In this document: one piece after another, positions 43,320-53,745 of the stretch | How the letters are laid out: every line of letters starts with the position of its first letter | How positions within the stretch are numbered: the first letter of the stretch is position 1 | Assembly: GCA_021397845.1 (NCBI GenBank) | Contig: CM038052.1 | Span: 48,940,949-49,004,948 of the forward strand | Reading direction: 5' to 3' | Source of the DNA: Areca catechu | Lineage: Eukaryota; Streptophyta; Magnoliopsida; Arecales; Arecaceae | Length of the DNA: 64,000 nt | Notes under the pieces: model-generated | What the model saw: only the letters and a program-made list of their open reading frames with translations | What the model was told of the DNA's origin: nothing | Databases searched by the model: none | Translations under genes and position numbers: made by a program

Positions 43320-44211
43320 GATGATTCAAGCAAGCACACAAAATGAGACTAGACTAAATCGACTACTGGGTCACTAGACCTAGAGTCCAAACTAGATGCC
43401 CAATCAGAGTGGCAAGCTAGCCTGTAGTAACTCAGGACTCAGCCAGGCAGGTGTAAGGGGAGTGTTAGGTCCCTGATTGCCAATCCTAGACACCAATCAG
43501 TGATTGGCCAGGTAGGCGGACCAGCACACAAGCCCTTCGGGACGTAGTCCCTAAACCACCGTTCTAGACACTGAGTGCTAAGCACACACAGAATAACTCG
43601 GCAAACTGACTCAACACTAGCCTAGACCCGACCAATTGGTGTCCCTAGCCCACTAGGGAAAATTAGGTCTAACTGATTTTAAATTAGGTCTAGGTTCGAA
43701 TGATTGGATGGTGGTTTTGGGCTAAGGAGAGGTAATCAACTCCTCCCCTTATCTTAGATGCTCAATTGCCCTTAAGTAAATTATGAGATGATCACTCCAA
43801 AAAGAATTGAATTGCAGAACACAAAAAAACAGAGTTTCTGTATTTTAATGCTCAGAATTTTTACCGAAACTAATAAATCACAGAAAAATTATGAAAAATA
43901 GGCTAAATTATACTGGTTTCAACGAAGTAAAAATCATGCAATTCGGAGTTTTATGGAGGGAGAAATAATTCAGACAACAGGGTAACTACGGGCTGCAACT
44001 AGATTGTCTTCCCCGTTTATAATCCCTGCTATGAAGTTATAACCCAATGGATCCCCTACACGCCCTAGGAACACCCCGTGGAATGGGAGGAGGAGGCTTG
44101 CGCCTCGCTTAGTTCCTAGGACCGGACGTCCTGGGGAGTCTACTTCGAGCAGACAAAATAAAAAGAGAACAATCAAAACAAGCAAGCAAGCAAATCAGAA
44201 ACCCTAGACTG
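43320..44211 (-). other. element D leader
   Basis: About 0.9 kb without a credible ORF between primer site and Gag. Carries the conserved leader motif near 43425-43600: CCTGGCCAATCACTGATTGG, GTGTCTAGG, GGGACCTAACACTCCCC, TGGCTGAG and an upstream GTGTCTAGAACGGTGGTT. Confidence 0.7.
43425..43600 (-). promoter_or_regulatory. conserved leader motif (element D)
   Basis: The core CCTGGCCAATCACTGATTGGTGTCTAG lies at 43512-43486; CCAATCA/TGATTGG is a 7-bp inverted repeat around one base. Nearly the same text in F (50936-50960), more diverged in B, C and both copia interiors. Confidence 0.6.
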
Positions 44212-44224
44212 GGCTCTGATACCA
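44212..44224 (-). other. primer binding site of element D (initiator-Met tRNA)
   Basis: GGCTCTGATACCA on the plus strand; four bases separate it from the 5' LTR. Confidence 0.85.
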
Positions 44225-44228
44225 AAAA

Positions 44229-45842
44229 TGATGCAGAACAAATAAAGGAACGTGATGCGGAAGTAAACTAATTTTTTTTTGTTGTTTTTATATGTTTGTA
44301 GAAGTTGGCTTCAAATCAAAGAAAAGTTAATCTAACATTGAAAGATACTAATATGATAATTGAAAGCACAATTTTAAGAGAACTAAATTATCAGAGTAGT
44401 TCAGAAGCAACGGATCGCTGGGGGTTGAGAAACTCCCAGACCTAGGGTTTCGCTCCGAACTTTCAAAAGAACAGAAATAAAGAGAAGAGATGGTTTATCT
44501 AACCAGACAATGATCTTCACAGATTTTGGTGGAGGAACTCTCCCGAGCAGATTGTTGGATCCCGGATTCAGATATCTTCGTAATGGATCCTCCAATACTG
44601 GTCCTTTGGCCGGTTGGCTTCTCCTGAACTCAAGATCTGGAAGAGAAGAAAAACAATTGATGGAATCAGAGAGTCAAGGGAAAGATTTACCAGGTTGATG
44701 AACTAGAAGATTGAAATTGCTGAAAACTGGATTCTCCTGGATGTTGATGTGATTTTCCTTGGAACTTGCTCTGGATCTGAAGTTGCCGGACTGGACCTGG
44801 ATGAAGGTGGACGGCCTGGACTTGTAGAGAGAGAGAGGCCATGGGAGATGGATGGAGCTAGGGTTTGATGGATTGAAAATAATGAAGGGTGGCTAGGGTT
44901 TTGGAATTTCAAGTGGCTAACCTAGGGTTTTGGATAAAGATGGAGATCTCTCACCTCCTCAAGGCTCCAATGGAACCCGGATTACCCCCTCACGGAGCTC
45001 AACACTTAGAATAGTGCGGAAGAAGAGAAACCTAGGTCACTCAACACAAGAGAATAGCAAAAAATAATTTTCTTCATTGATTTTCAAAGTTACAAAGAGA
45101 GGTCTATTATATAGACCTAAAATTTTCTCCTAGCTTGTACAAATTCCCATGTGGGACTAAACTCTTCCAACCTCTAGATTAGGTAGAAAACCCCCTCTCT
45201 TGGTCGACCAAGACTTCAAAAAAAATTGGGACGGCCATAAAGGAATTTTTTTTTGGAATTTTTATGGCGCCTCCTTTGGAGTTGGATTTGGATTTGGAGT
45301 CCTCCTCTTCTTATGGCATTTCTTCTTTTCTTCCACTCCAAGTTAAGCTCTTTGATTTTGATTTGAACTTCAATTGGATGTCCTTCTTTGATTTCTTCTC
45401 CAAGAGAAGTTTTCTTCCTTCTTTGCTTAGATAAAATAGGCAGGTATGGGCGCCTCCTTTAAATTAGCTTCCAATTTGATTTTTTTCTTCTTTGGGTGTG
45501 GGGACCATGACACTGAGATGCCTCTGTGGCGCCACCTGGACCCTGGCGTGTGCTCGGAGTGTGGCTGGGCGTGTGGCTTGGAGTGTGGCCTCCACTTGCT
45601 TGGACCTTGGTTTGATTGGAAGACAAATGTGGCACCATTTTGGACCAAATTGAAACCACATTGGGACTTGCACTGAGTCAACATGACTCAACAAAATTTA
45701 AATGGTGACTCAAGAAATAAATAAAATAAATAAACTGGTTGACCAGGTCAACCTTTATTACAAACCCTAATTTCTCGGGCAATGTCAATCAGAGATCCAA
45801 ATGGAGCTCTGAAGTCTTCTTCTGAGTCTGGTGCCCGCACCA
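44229..45842 (-). repeat. 5' LTR of element D
   Basis: 1614 bp, nearly identical to 36966-38580. Probable TATA box TATATAA on the coding strand at 45113-45107, within the near-palindrome TAGGTCTATATAATAGACC. Confidence 0.93.
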
Positions 45843-45847
45843 CTAGA

Positions 45848-48519
45848 TCAGCCTGAAATCTACTGGCTATACCTAGGGCTTATGCCACATCAGGCCTGGT
45901 ACATAACATAGCATACATAATAGACCCTACTGCCGAAGCATAAGGTATAGAATTCATTCTATTTCTTTCTTCAGGTGTCTTAGGAGACATATTTTTAGAA
46001 AGATGTATGCCATGACCAATAGGTAAGTAACCTCTTTTACTTTCCTCCATGCTAAATCTTTTTAGCACTTGGTCAATGTACCTAGACTGGGATAAACCTA
46101 GCATCCTCTTGGATCTATCTCTATAGATCTTTATGCCCAGTATATAAGATGCTTCTCCCAAGTCTTTCATGGAAAACTGTTTAGACAACCACACCTTGAC
46201 TGAATGTAACATTGGGATATCATTCCCAATGAGTAGTATATCATCTACATACAGAACCAAGAAAACTATGGCACTCCCATTAGTCTTCTTATACACACAA
46301 GGTTCATCCTCATTTTTGATAAAATTAAATTCTTTGACTGTCTTATCAAATCGGATGTTCCAACTCCTTGATGTTTGTTTTAATCCATAAATGGATTTCT
46401 TCAGCCTACATACCTGATTAGGTCTAGTCTCCAAGACAAAACCTTCTGGCTGTGACATATAAACCTCTTCCTCAAGGAAACCATTGAGGAATGCGGTTTT
46501 CACATCCATCTGCCAGATTTCTTAATCATGATATGCTGCTATAGCAAGCATGATCCGAATAGATTTGAGCATGGCAACAGGAGAAAATGTTTCATCATAA
46601 TCTATTCCCTGTTTTTGTTTGAAACCCTTAGCCACTAATCTGACTTTATACGTTTCGACTTGGCCATCTGTCCCAATCTTTTTCTTATAGATCCATTTGC
46701 ATCCAATAGGGTTAACACCCTCTGGTGCATCAACCAAAGTCTAGACTTGGTTGACATACATGGAGTCCATTTTGGATCTCATGGCTTCCAGCCATCTGTC
46801 TGAGTCAGTACTCATGACAGCATCCATATAAGTTAGAGGCTCATCATTTTCAATGATTCGGGCTTCATTATTTTCAATAATGAACCCATACCTCTCAGGT
46901 GCATGTCGCATCCTATCAGACCTATGGATAGGAGTGGTGTGTTCAGGTTCTATACTAACTATGTTATGATTTGGTTGAGATGTACCTATTTGTTGAACTT
47001 CTTCAAGTTCAATATTTCTCCCACTACCCTTTTGTTGGATGAATTCTTTCTCCATAAAAGTGGCATGCCTACTGAGTAAAACCTTTTGTTCAGTAGGGTG
47101 GTAGAACAAATATCCTATACTATCTTTAGAATATCCTACAAATAGACACTTATCTGCTCTAGCATCTAGCTTATGTCCAAAATTTCTTTTGACATAAGCT
47201 GGACATCCCCATATCTTAAGATATTAAGATTGGGTTTCTTTCCCCTCCATAATTCATATGGAGTGCTAGAAACAGATTTAGATGGTACTCTATTTAAAAT
47301 ATTAGCCATGATTTTCAATGCATATCCCTAGAAAGAAACAGGTAACACAGTGAAGCACATCATGGACCGTACCATATCTAACAAAGTACGATTTCTCCTT
47401 TCAGCAACACCATTTAATTGTGGTGTATAAGGAGGAGTCCATTCAGAGATGATTTCCTTTTCTTTAAGGTGATCAAGAAACTCGGTGGACAAGTATTCAC
47501 CTCCTCTATCTGATCGAAGGATCTTAATACTTTTTTCCATTTGTTTTTCTACCATACTTTGATACTCTAGAAATTTTTCAAAAGCTTCGGACTTATGTTT
47601 CATTAGATACACAAATCCATACATTAAAAAATCATCAGTGAATGTGATGAAATATGAGTATCCACCCTTGGCCTGAGTTATCATAGGCCCATATACATCT
47701 GTGTATATGAGTCCTAATAACTCAGTTGTTCTTTCATTATATCCACTAAATGGAGTCTTGGTCATTTTACCCATGAGACATGATTCACAAGTTCCTAATG
47801 ATTCATAGTCATAAGGATTAAGGAAATTTTCCTTGTATAACTTGTTAATCCTTTGCTCACTAGTATGTCCAAGACGACAGTGCCAAAGTAAAGTATTGTT
47901 CACATCATCTCTCTTTCGTTTGTTACTAACATGAAGTATATTGTCATCAGTAAATAGAGTTAAAAGACCATTGCAAAATATGCCATAAAATATTATTTCA
48001 TTAGAAAAACTGATTGAGCAGCCGCTGCTCATTACATTCATAGTATAACCTTGTTTAATTAACAAGGGTACAGATATCATGTTTCTAATGACCTTAGGCA
48101 TATAATAACAACTTTTCAACTCTAAAATCTTCCCAGAATGCAGCTTCAATATATAAGTCCCTACAGCTTCAGCTTGGATGGAATCTCCTCCAGCACCGTA
48201 GAGCTCGAAGTCTCCTTCCTTCAAAACTCTAATGTTCCGCAGTCCCTGCAATGATTCGCAGATATGATGACCACAAGCGGTATCCAATACCCAAGAGTTT
48301 GAATTAGAAGAGTCTAATGACAAAATTGCATATATCTCATACATACCTTTTGGTGCATCACTAGCACCAGGCTTCACACTTGCAAGGTAAACCTTGCAGT
48401 TTCTTTTCCAGTGACCCGGCTTGCTACAATGAAAGCAGGTCATTTTTCCGGAGGCCTTCTTTTCTTTCTTTTTCTTGATGCCCCCTTTAGGGTTCATCCT
48501 CCTCTTGGAACCCTTTTTG
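45848..48519 (-). pseudogene. copia INT2, zinc knuckle to RT (piece 2 of 3)
   Basis: Minus strand from 48519: Gag zinc knuckle CFHCSKPGHWKRNC, DTACGHH, integrase zinc site (HCRLGH...CESC), core motifs IYTDVYG, LRSDRGGEYL and NGVAERRNRTL, then RT with MDVKTAFLNGFLEEEVY and YVDDILLIG. Breaks: stop near 47327 after PVSF (same place as in INT1), a one-base deletion near 47225, stops near 46740 and 46520 (the latter replaces Tyr shortly before MDVKTAF), and one near 45878. Its 209-codon RT block (46509-45880) is open where INT1 is not, so the two interiors decayed separately after sharing at least one stop. The Gag side is lost at the element F boundary. Confidence 0.85.
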
Positions 48520-50221
48520 TGGTGCGGGCACCAGACTCAGAAGAAGACTTCAGGGCTCCATCTGGATCTCTGATTGACCTTGCCCGAAGAATTAGGATTT
48601 TCTGGTTTTGTAATAAGGGTTGACCTGATCAACTCAATTTTGAGTCTGTAATTTTGTCATTTCAATTTTTGTTGGGTCATGTTGACTCAGTCCAAGTCCA
48701 AGGCCAAGGTAGGTGTCATTCCCTTTGCCATAGGGCACCACATTTTCTAGCTACAAGTGGGTGCCACACTCCCTGCTACATCTCCATCTAGTGTACCTTG
48801 GTCCCCACGCCTCAAGTAAGCAGGTTCTTTTTTCTTGCACCACTTGGGGGAGAAATCCATCAAGATACCTCAATCCAAGGAGGAGCCAACTTCTTTCCAG
48901 ATAAACCCAAGCCAGGATGGCAAGAATTTTTCTTGAAGAGAAGATCAAGGAGGTGCCCCACAATGTTCCATAAAAATCCAAGTTATAAAAGGGAAGAGAG
49001 CATGTCTTGGGGAGAAAATCAAGGAGGCACCCAAAAGTTTCCAAAAGTGCCAAAGCCATGAAAAGAAGAAGCCTAAACTTGTGGAGCAAGACTAGGAGGT
49101 GTCCAAAAGTGCCAAACCATGAAGGAAAAATCCTTGATTCATGGAGAGATACTAGGAGACACCCCCATAACCTGCCATTTAGAGCTGATTTTCAAGTTTT
49201 CTTGGAGTTTTTGGGCTGCCCACTCATGAAAGGAGTCTTGGGAAGAGAATTTGATGCCTAAAATGTGGGTTAGTCCTATTAGTCCCACATGGGAAATGTA
49301 TAAAATTTTATTTCTTTGTTATGTCTATATATTCAACTCTATGTAACTCTTGAATTTAAACTGATGAATGAATTCAAATTTTGTGTGAGCAACTTTATGT
49401 TTCTCTCTTCCGCACTTGCATCCAGGTGTTGAGCTCCGTGAGAGAGTAAATCCGGGTTCCCCAGGAACCTTGAGGAGGTGTGAGATCTCCAACCCCAAAA
49501 CCCTAGGTTAGCCACTTCACTTCCAAACCCTAGCCGCCCTTCATCCTCTTCATTCCACCAAACCCTAGCCTACCCCATCTCTCATGGCCCCTCTCTCCAA
49601 GTAAAGGCCGACCACCAGCATCCAGGTCCAGTTTGGCTAGTTCGAAGACAGAGCAAATCCCAGAGGAAGTCAGATCAGCATCCAGGAGAATCAGGATTTC
49701 AGCAACATCGGCTTTCAAGTTCTTCTATCTGGTAAATCCTTCCTTGAGTATCTGGTTCCATAACTTGTTCTTCTTCTTTCCCAGATCTTGAGTTCAGAAG
49801 AAGCCAACTCTGCCAAAGGGCCAGTATTGGAGGATCCATTACGAAGATATCTGAATCCGGGGATCCAACAATCTGCTCAAGAGAGTCCTTCCACTAAACT
49901 CTGTGAAGATCACTGCCTAGTCTGTAACCCTTCTCTTCTCTTTACTTCTGTCCTGTTGAAAGTTTAGAGCGAAACCCTAGGTCTGGGAGTTTCTCAACCC
50001 CCAGCGATCCTTTACTTCTGAATTACTCTGATAACCTAGTTTCTTTAAATTGTGCTTTCAATTATTACATAGTTTCTTTCAATTTAGTTTAACTTTCCTT
50101 TGAGTCAAAGCCGACTTCTGAAAATAAATAAATAAATAAAATATATTAATTTTAATTTGCTTCCGCATTCCACATTTTCGTTCTGCATCAATTTTGGTAT
50201 CAAAGCTTTCGTTCTGCATCA
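48520..50221 (+). repeat. 5' LTR of element F
   Basis: Starts TGGTGCGGGCACCAG. Two possible ends, both CTGCATCA: 50190, or 50221 if the duplicated U5/primer segment is part of the LTR as in element B. Probable TATA box TATATAT at 49326-49332. Strong similarity with the D LTR at the ends. Confidence 0.85.
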
Positions 50222-50237
50222 ATTTTGGTATCAGAGC
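50177..50237 (+). repeat. 31-bp tandem duplication of the U5/primer-site junction (element F)
   Basis: TTCGTTCTGCATCAATTTTG followed by GTATCA(A/G)AGC occurs at 50177-50206 and 50208-50237. The first primer-site copy has a G-to-A change, the second is perfect and is presumably the one used (TGGTATCAGAGCC, 50226-50238). Confidence 0.9.
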
Positions 50238-50238
50238 C
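50226..50238 (+). other. primer binding site of element F (initiator-Met tRNA)
   Basis: TGGTATCAGAGCC, second of two copies. Confidence 0.8.
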
Positions 50239-50864
50239 CTGTCTAGGGTTTCTGACTTGCTTGCATGTTTTGAGTCTCTCTTTTTTACTTTGTCTGCTCG
50301 AAGTAGACTCCCAAGGACGTCCGGTCCTAGGAATGAAGCGAGGTGCAAGCCTCCTCTTCCCATTCCATGGGGTGTTCCTAGGGCGTGTAGGGGATCCGCT
50401 GGGTTACAACTTCGTAGCAGGAATTGTAAACGGGGGAAGCATTCTATTTTCAGTCTGTAACTACCCTGTTGCAGGAATTGTTTCTCATTGCAGGTAACTC
50501 CAAATTAAGTAATTTTTATTTTTCTGGAACCAATATAATTAAAACTATTTTTCATAATTTTACTATGATTTATTGGTTTTCGTAAAATTTCTGAAAGTTA
50601 AATTATAGCAACTCTATTTATGTGTTTCTGCATTACAATTTTTTTTTTGAGTGATCATCTCCTAATTCATCTTAAGGGCAATTGAGCATCTAAGATAAGG
50701 GGAGGAGTTGATAACCTCTCCTTAGCCCAAAACCACCACCCACTCATTCGATCCTAAGCCTAATTTTAAAACTAATTAGACTTAATTTGCCCTAGTGGGC
50801 TAGGGACACCAACAAGTCGGGTCTAGGCTAGTGTTGAGTCAGTTTGTCTAGTTACTCTGTGTGT

Positions 50865-51060
50865 GCTTTGTACTCAGTGTCTAGAACGGTGGTTCAGGGA
50901 TTCTATCTCGAAGGGCTTGTGTGCTGGTCCGCCTACCTGGCCAATCACTGATTGGTGTCTCGGATTGGCAATTAGGGACCTAACACTCCCCTTACACCTG
51001 TCTGGCTGAGTCCCGAGTTACTACAGGCTAGCTTGCCAATCTTATTGGGCATCTAGTTTG
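50865..51060 (+). promoter_or_regulatory. conserved leader motif (element F)
   Basis: GTGTCTAGAACGGTGGTTCA, CCTGGCCAATCACTGATTGGTGTCT (50936-50960), GGGACCTAACACTCCCC, CTGGCTGAG, then GCCAATCTTATTGGGC (a second CCAAT...ATTGG pair, 51034-51049). Confidence 0.6.
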
Positions 51061-51128
51061 GGCTCTAGGTCTAGTTAGCCCGTAGTCGTTTCAGTCGAGT
51101 CTCATTTGGTGTGTTTGCTTGCATCATC

Positions 51129-52769
51129 ATGTCTACCCGGAATGGAGTACCCTACCATCCTGGTCAAACCCAACCTGATTTAGAGGCCATGGTTAGAGCT
51201 CTTACTGAAAGTATGAACAAATTGAGTCAGAATATGAATGAGAATTTTACCCAGCTTAGGGATCGAGTCCAAGTAGTTGAGAAACGTAGACATCAAAATT
51301 GGACCCCTGATCCAAAATTTAATAGGCCCCGATCTCACCCATGCCAAGAGCCTAAGAGGACCTTATACCGTGATCCCGAGTATAATCTTAGGAAGCCTAA
51401 CCATGATATCTATAGTGTGGATCATGTCTATGAGAGGTCCTTACAATATTCTAGACCAGTCACTCAACAACCCAAGTCTTCTAGATCAAACCATTTAGAT
51501 CCACACCCATGCCCAAGTAAGGTCTCTACTAGCTTGAAACCCAGTGTGACCCAGGTTCCTATATCGCAAGAATGTTGGTTTTGTGGAGAAAGAGGCCATA
51601 AATCTAGTCAGTGCCCATGCATAGGACTGGCTTGTGCACAGCTAAGTGGTAAGAATCCTAAGGATGACATTAATGAGGGAGAACCCAAGCCTACCAATGA
51701 GGAAGAAAGGTTAGGTATGACAAGCCCAGAATCAGTTGACCCGATTACCACTGACCCGAAACCCATTAAAGATGGCATCGAGGAAGTATATGATGCTGGC
51801 TTGAGTCTAGTTGATAAATATGAGGGGGAAGAACTTGAAGAATGTGACATCGATACTATTGGTTCCTTACCTGAGGAGACCTTGGAGAGCAACCAAGTGG
51901 TAGGACCTAGTTCTAAAATTCAAGAGATTTGTGAGAATCAGGTTCCTTTAGTCAAATACCCCCAGGAAGAACTCATAGTGTTAGCCCGAGCTATCAGTTC
52001 ATACCCTCTAATGACAGTCATTCCCCAAGTACCAATTGAAGATCTTTGCACTGAACTGTTTAAGTTTGCCCACCCTATGGTAGATCCTCTCCTTAGGATG
52101 ACTGAATCAAGCCTCTTACAATTGGACCTTGTCCCATGCCCAGCTACTAAGGTCTCTCCCATAATCTCAGTTGAACATCCTTGCCTTGAGCGGATTGATT
52201 CACCCAGTCCTGTAGAAGTCCTCCTTATGGCCCCAAACCCCTTCCTTCGCATGACTGACCTACCCTTCTATAGAGTATACCTTTCCGCACCCATAGGTCA
52301 AATTTCAAGTCTTGAGGTCATCATCCATAGGCCCTCCCATGAATCATTCTCTAATCCAGTTCTTAAGAAAGTGGATCATTATTTGCTTAGAGAGCAAACC
52401 TTAACTATTGCAATCACATGTCCTAGGCTACTTCCCGAACCATCTCTTGATCCATTCCTGGGAGTAGCAAACTTTTCCTTTCATAAGGATGACCAGTTGA
52501 CACTCATAGATCACCATTCAAACCTTCAGGTCACCACCTTTAGTCAACAGGTAATTCGAGACTCCACCTCATATCTCCTCCCTTTCTCTAGGACTTCCAA
52601 TGCTTCTTACACCATCCAAGTATACTTTGTCGAAGCCTTTAGAGTGAACCACGTGTCAGAACCTATTAGGTTTGCCACCTACTTCTGGAAGACCTTATGG
52701 CACCTACTAGGCATCCATAATAAGTTTTCATGCTCTGCATGCCCTCCTCTGACCCAAGGTCAAACCTAG
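51129..52769 (+). CDS. element F Gag-like/dead-integrase protein, 546 aa
   Basis: Start chosen at MSTRNGVPYHPGQTQP, matching D. Residues 1-90 follow D Gag (coiled coil, LTQLRDRVQV, NWTPDP), but the Gag core is absent. An intact zinc knuckle CWFCGERGHKSSQC lies near 155. The acidic motif EEVYDAGLSLVDKYEGEELEE follows (about 220). Residues about 300-460 hold a novel Pro/Leu-rich region with four loose repeats: DPLLRMTESS, NPFLRMTDLP, NPVLKKVDHY, DPFLGVANFS. The C-terminus (SYLLPFS, YFVEAFRVNH, EPIRFATYFWKTLWHLLGI, TQGQT-stop) aligns with the D integrase core from about 1228, lacks the second catalytic Asp and ends just where the catalytic Glu would be. No protease or RT. Fully open. Expected to bind or package RNA; any role of the integrase remnant is unknown. 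Confidence 0.8.
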   Translation: MSTRNGVPYHPGQTQPDLEAMVRALTESMNKLSQNMNENFTQLRDRVQVVEKRRHQNWTPDPKFNRPRSHPCQEPKRTLYRDPEYNLRKPNHDIYSVDHVYERSLQYSRPVTQQPKSSRSNHLDPHPCPSKVSTSLKPSVTQVPISQECWFCGERGHKSSQCPCIGLACAQLSGKNPKDDINEGEPKPTNEEERLGMTSPESVDPITTDPKPIKDGIEEVYDAGLSLVDKYEGEELEECDIDTIGSLPEETLESNQVVGPSSKIQEICENQVPLVKYPQEELIVLARAISSYPLMTVIPQVPIEDLCTELFKFAHPMVDPLLRMTESSLLQLDLVPCPATKVSPIISVEHPCLERIDSPSPVEVLLMAPNPFLRMTDLPFYRVYLSAPIGQISSLEVIIHRPSHESFSNPVLKKVDHYLLREQTLTIAITCPRLLPEPSLDPFLGVANFSFHKDDQLTLIDHHSNLQVTTFSQQVIRDSTSYLLPFSRTSNASYTIQVYFVEAFRVNHVSEPIRFATYFWKTLWHLLGIHNKFSCSACPPLTQGQT

Positions 52770-53160
52770 AGAGCCTTAGTTTGTTAGGTTTAGACCTAGG
52801 GTTCCTTTGTAATAAAGTCCATTCTTTAGGAATGCGTCGTCAGTCTAGTTTAGTTTTCTTGACCATTTACTAGGCTTTGGCTCAGATTTTGGTTTGATTG
52901 AGAGCACCAGGAATTGGGATTTGTATTTTGTCCAGGGCTGAAATTGCATTCAATGTTTCGATCAATAGGTCTATAGGCTAGAGTCCCTTTGAAATTGTTC
53001 ATGGATACAAGCCTCACACACCACTTGATCTGATTTCACTATTAGCCCACACACACAAGTCTCTTGATGCACTTGCATAGCATGTAAAGGACTTGCATAA
53101 AAAAATTCATGCCAAAATAACTTTAAGTAATGAAACTTATAAGAAGTTGGCTGATTCTCA
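52770..53160 (+). pseudogene. element F integrase post-core remnant
   Basis: First about 190 bp are AT-rich spacer. From about 52967 the frame encodes SPFEIVHGYKPHTPLDL and HVKDLHKKIHAKI with in-frame stops (near 53078 and 53164), matching residues about 1340-1405 of D Gag-Pol. It leads into the open chromodomain ORF. Confidence 0.75.
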
Positions 53161-53163
53161 AAG

Positions 53164-53745
53164 ATGAGTCAAGCTTTTGTTGAGAGAGACTATGTAATGA
53201 TTAGGTTAAGGCCTGAGCTATTTTCTCCTGGAACCGTTAGAAAGTTACATGCTAGAGGAGCTGGACCATTTAGAGTAGTGAAGAGAGTAGGATCCAATGC
53301 CTATGTGTTCGAGTTGCCTCCAGAACTAGGCAATAGCTCTACTTTCAACATTACAGACCTAGTAGAGTACGGGGAGCCAGCTGTGATTCCTAGTGAGCCT
53401 TTTGAACCTAATCCTGTTATTGAGAGTGATCCCGACCCTGTGTGTCCACCAACAAACTGGCCTGTGAGGAAAGAGCAGATTGAAAAGATCCTGGATGATC
53501 AGGTTATCTCTACTCGTAATCGAGGATACCAAAGATACTTGGTCCACTGGCAAGGAAGGCCAGACTCTGATGACTCTTGGATCTCCCGAGAAGAACTACA
53601 AGATTTGGATCCAGACCTCTTAGAGAGATACCAGAGCCAACTTGAGCCTTACTCGACAAGGTCGAGTTCCTCCCACCCCGGGAGAATTGGTGCGGGCACC
53701 AGACTCAGAAGAAGACTTCAGGGCTCCATCTGGATCTCTGATTGA
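53164..53745 (+). CDS. element F GPF/Y-chromodomain protein, 193 aa
   Basis: Starts MSQAFVERDYVMIRLRPE and is almost identical to residues 1405-1598 of D Gag-Pol: LHARGAGPFRVVKRVGSNAY (GPF/Y-type), FNITDLVEY, chromodomain YLVHWQGRPDSDDSW and LDPDLLERYQSQ, then STRSSSSHPGRIGAGTRL ending 58 bp inside the 3' LTR. In autonomous chromoviruses this is the C-terminal end of integrase and is thought to steer integration through chromatin binding. Here it stands alone, separated from the Gag-like ORF by stops and spacer. Whether it is translated (reinitiation, readthrough) cannot be told; it may just be recently inherited from a D-like parent. Confidence 0.75.
   Translation: MSQAFVERDYVMIRLRPELFSPGTVRKLHARGAGPFRVVKRVGSNAYVFELPPELGNSSTFNITDLVEYGEPAVIPSEPFEPNPVIESDPDPVCPPTNWPVRKEQIEKILDDQVISTRNRGYQRYLVHWQGRPDSDDSWISREELQDLDPDLLERYQSQLEPYSTRSSSSHPGRIGAGTRLRRRLQGSIWISD
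53651..53700 (+). promoter_or_regulatory. inverted-repeat cluster at interior/3' LTR boundary (element F)
   Basis: ACTCGAC-AAG-GTCGAGT (53651-53667), CTCCC-ACCCC-GGGAG (53670-53684), GGTGC-GG-GCACC (53689-53700). Confidence 0.6.

Larger units (their letters stand above)
36966..45842 (-). mobile_element. element D: complete autonomous-type Tekay/Del chromovirus, TSD CTAGA
   Basis: 8877 bp; LTRs 36966-38580 (3') and 44229-45842 (5'); perfect CTAGA at 36961-36965 and 45843-45847. One uninterrupted 1598-codon Gag-Pol, primer site, leader, boundary inverted repeats. By eye the LTRs differ by about a dozen substitutions and one indel, under 1%, so it is recent. With a plant LTR rate near 1.3e-8 per site per year this would be a few hundred thousand years (rough inference). 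Removing it joins copia INT2 exactly as in INT1. Confidence 0.95.

Noticed and set aside
50128..50142. (AAAT)n microsatellite as a feature of interest
   Set aside because: Short simple repeat near the U5 end of element F; common in AT-rich LTRs and not informative.
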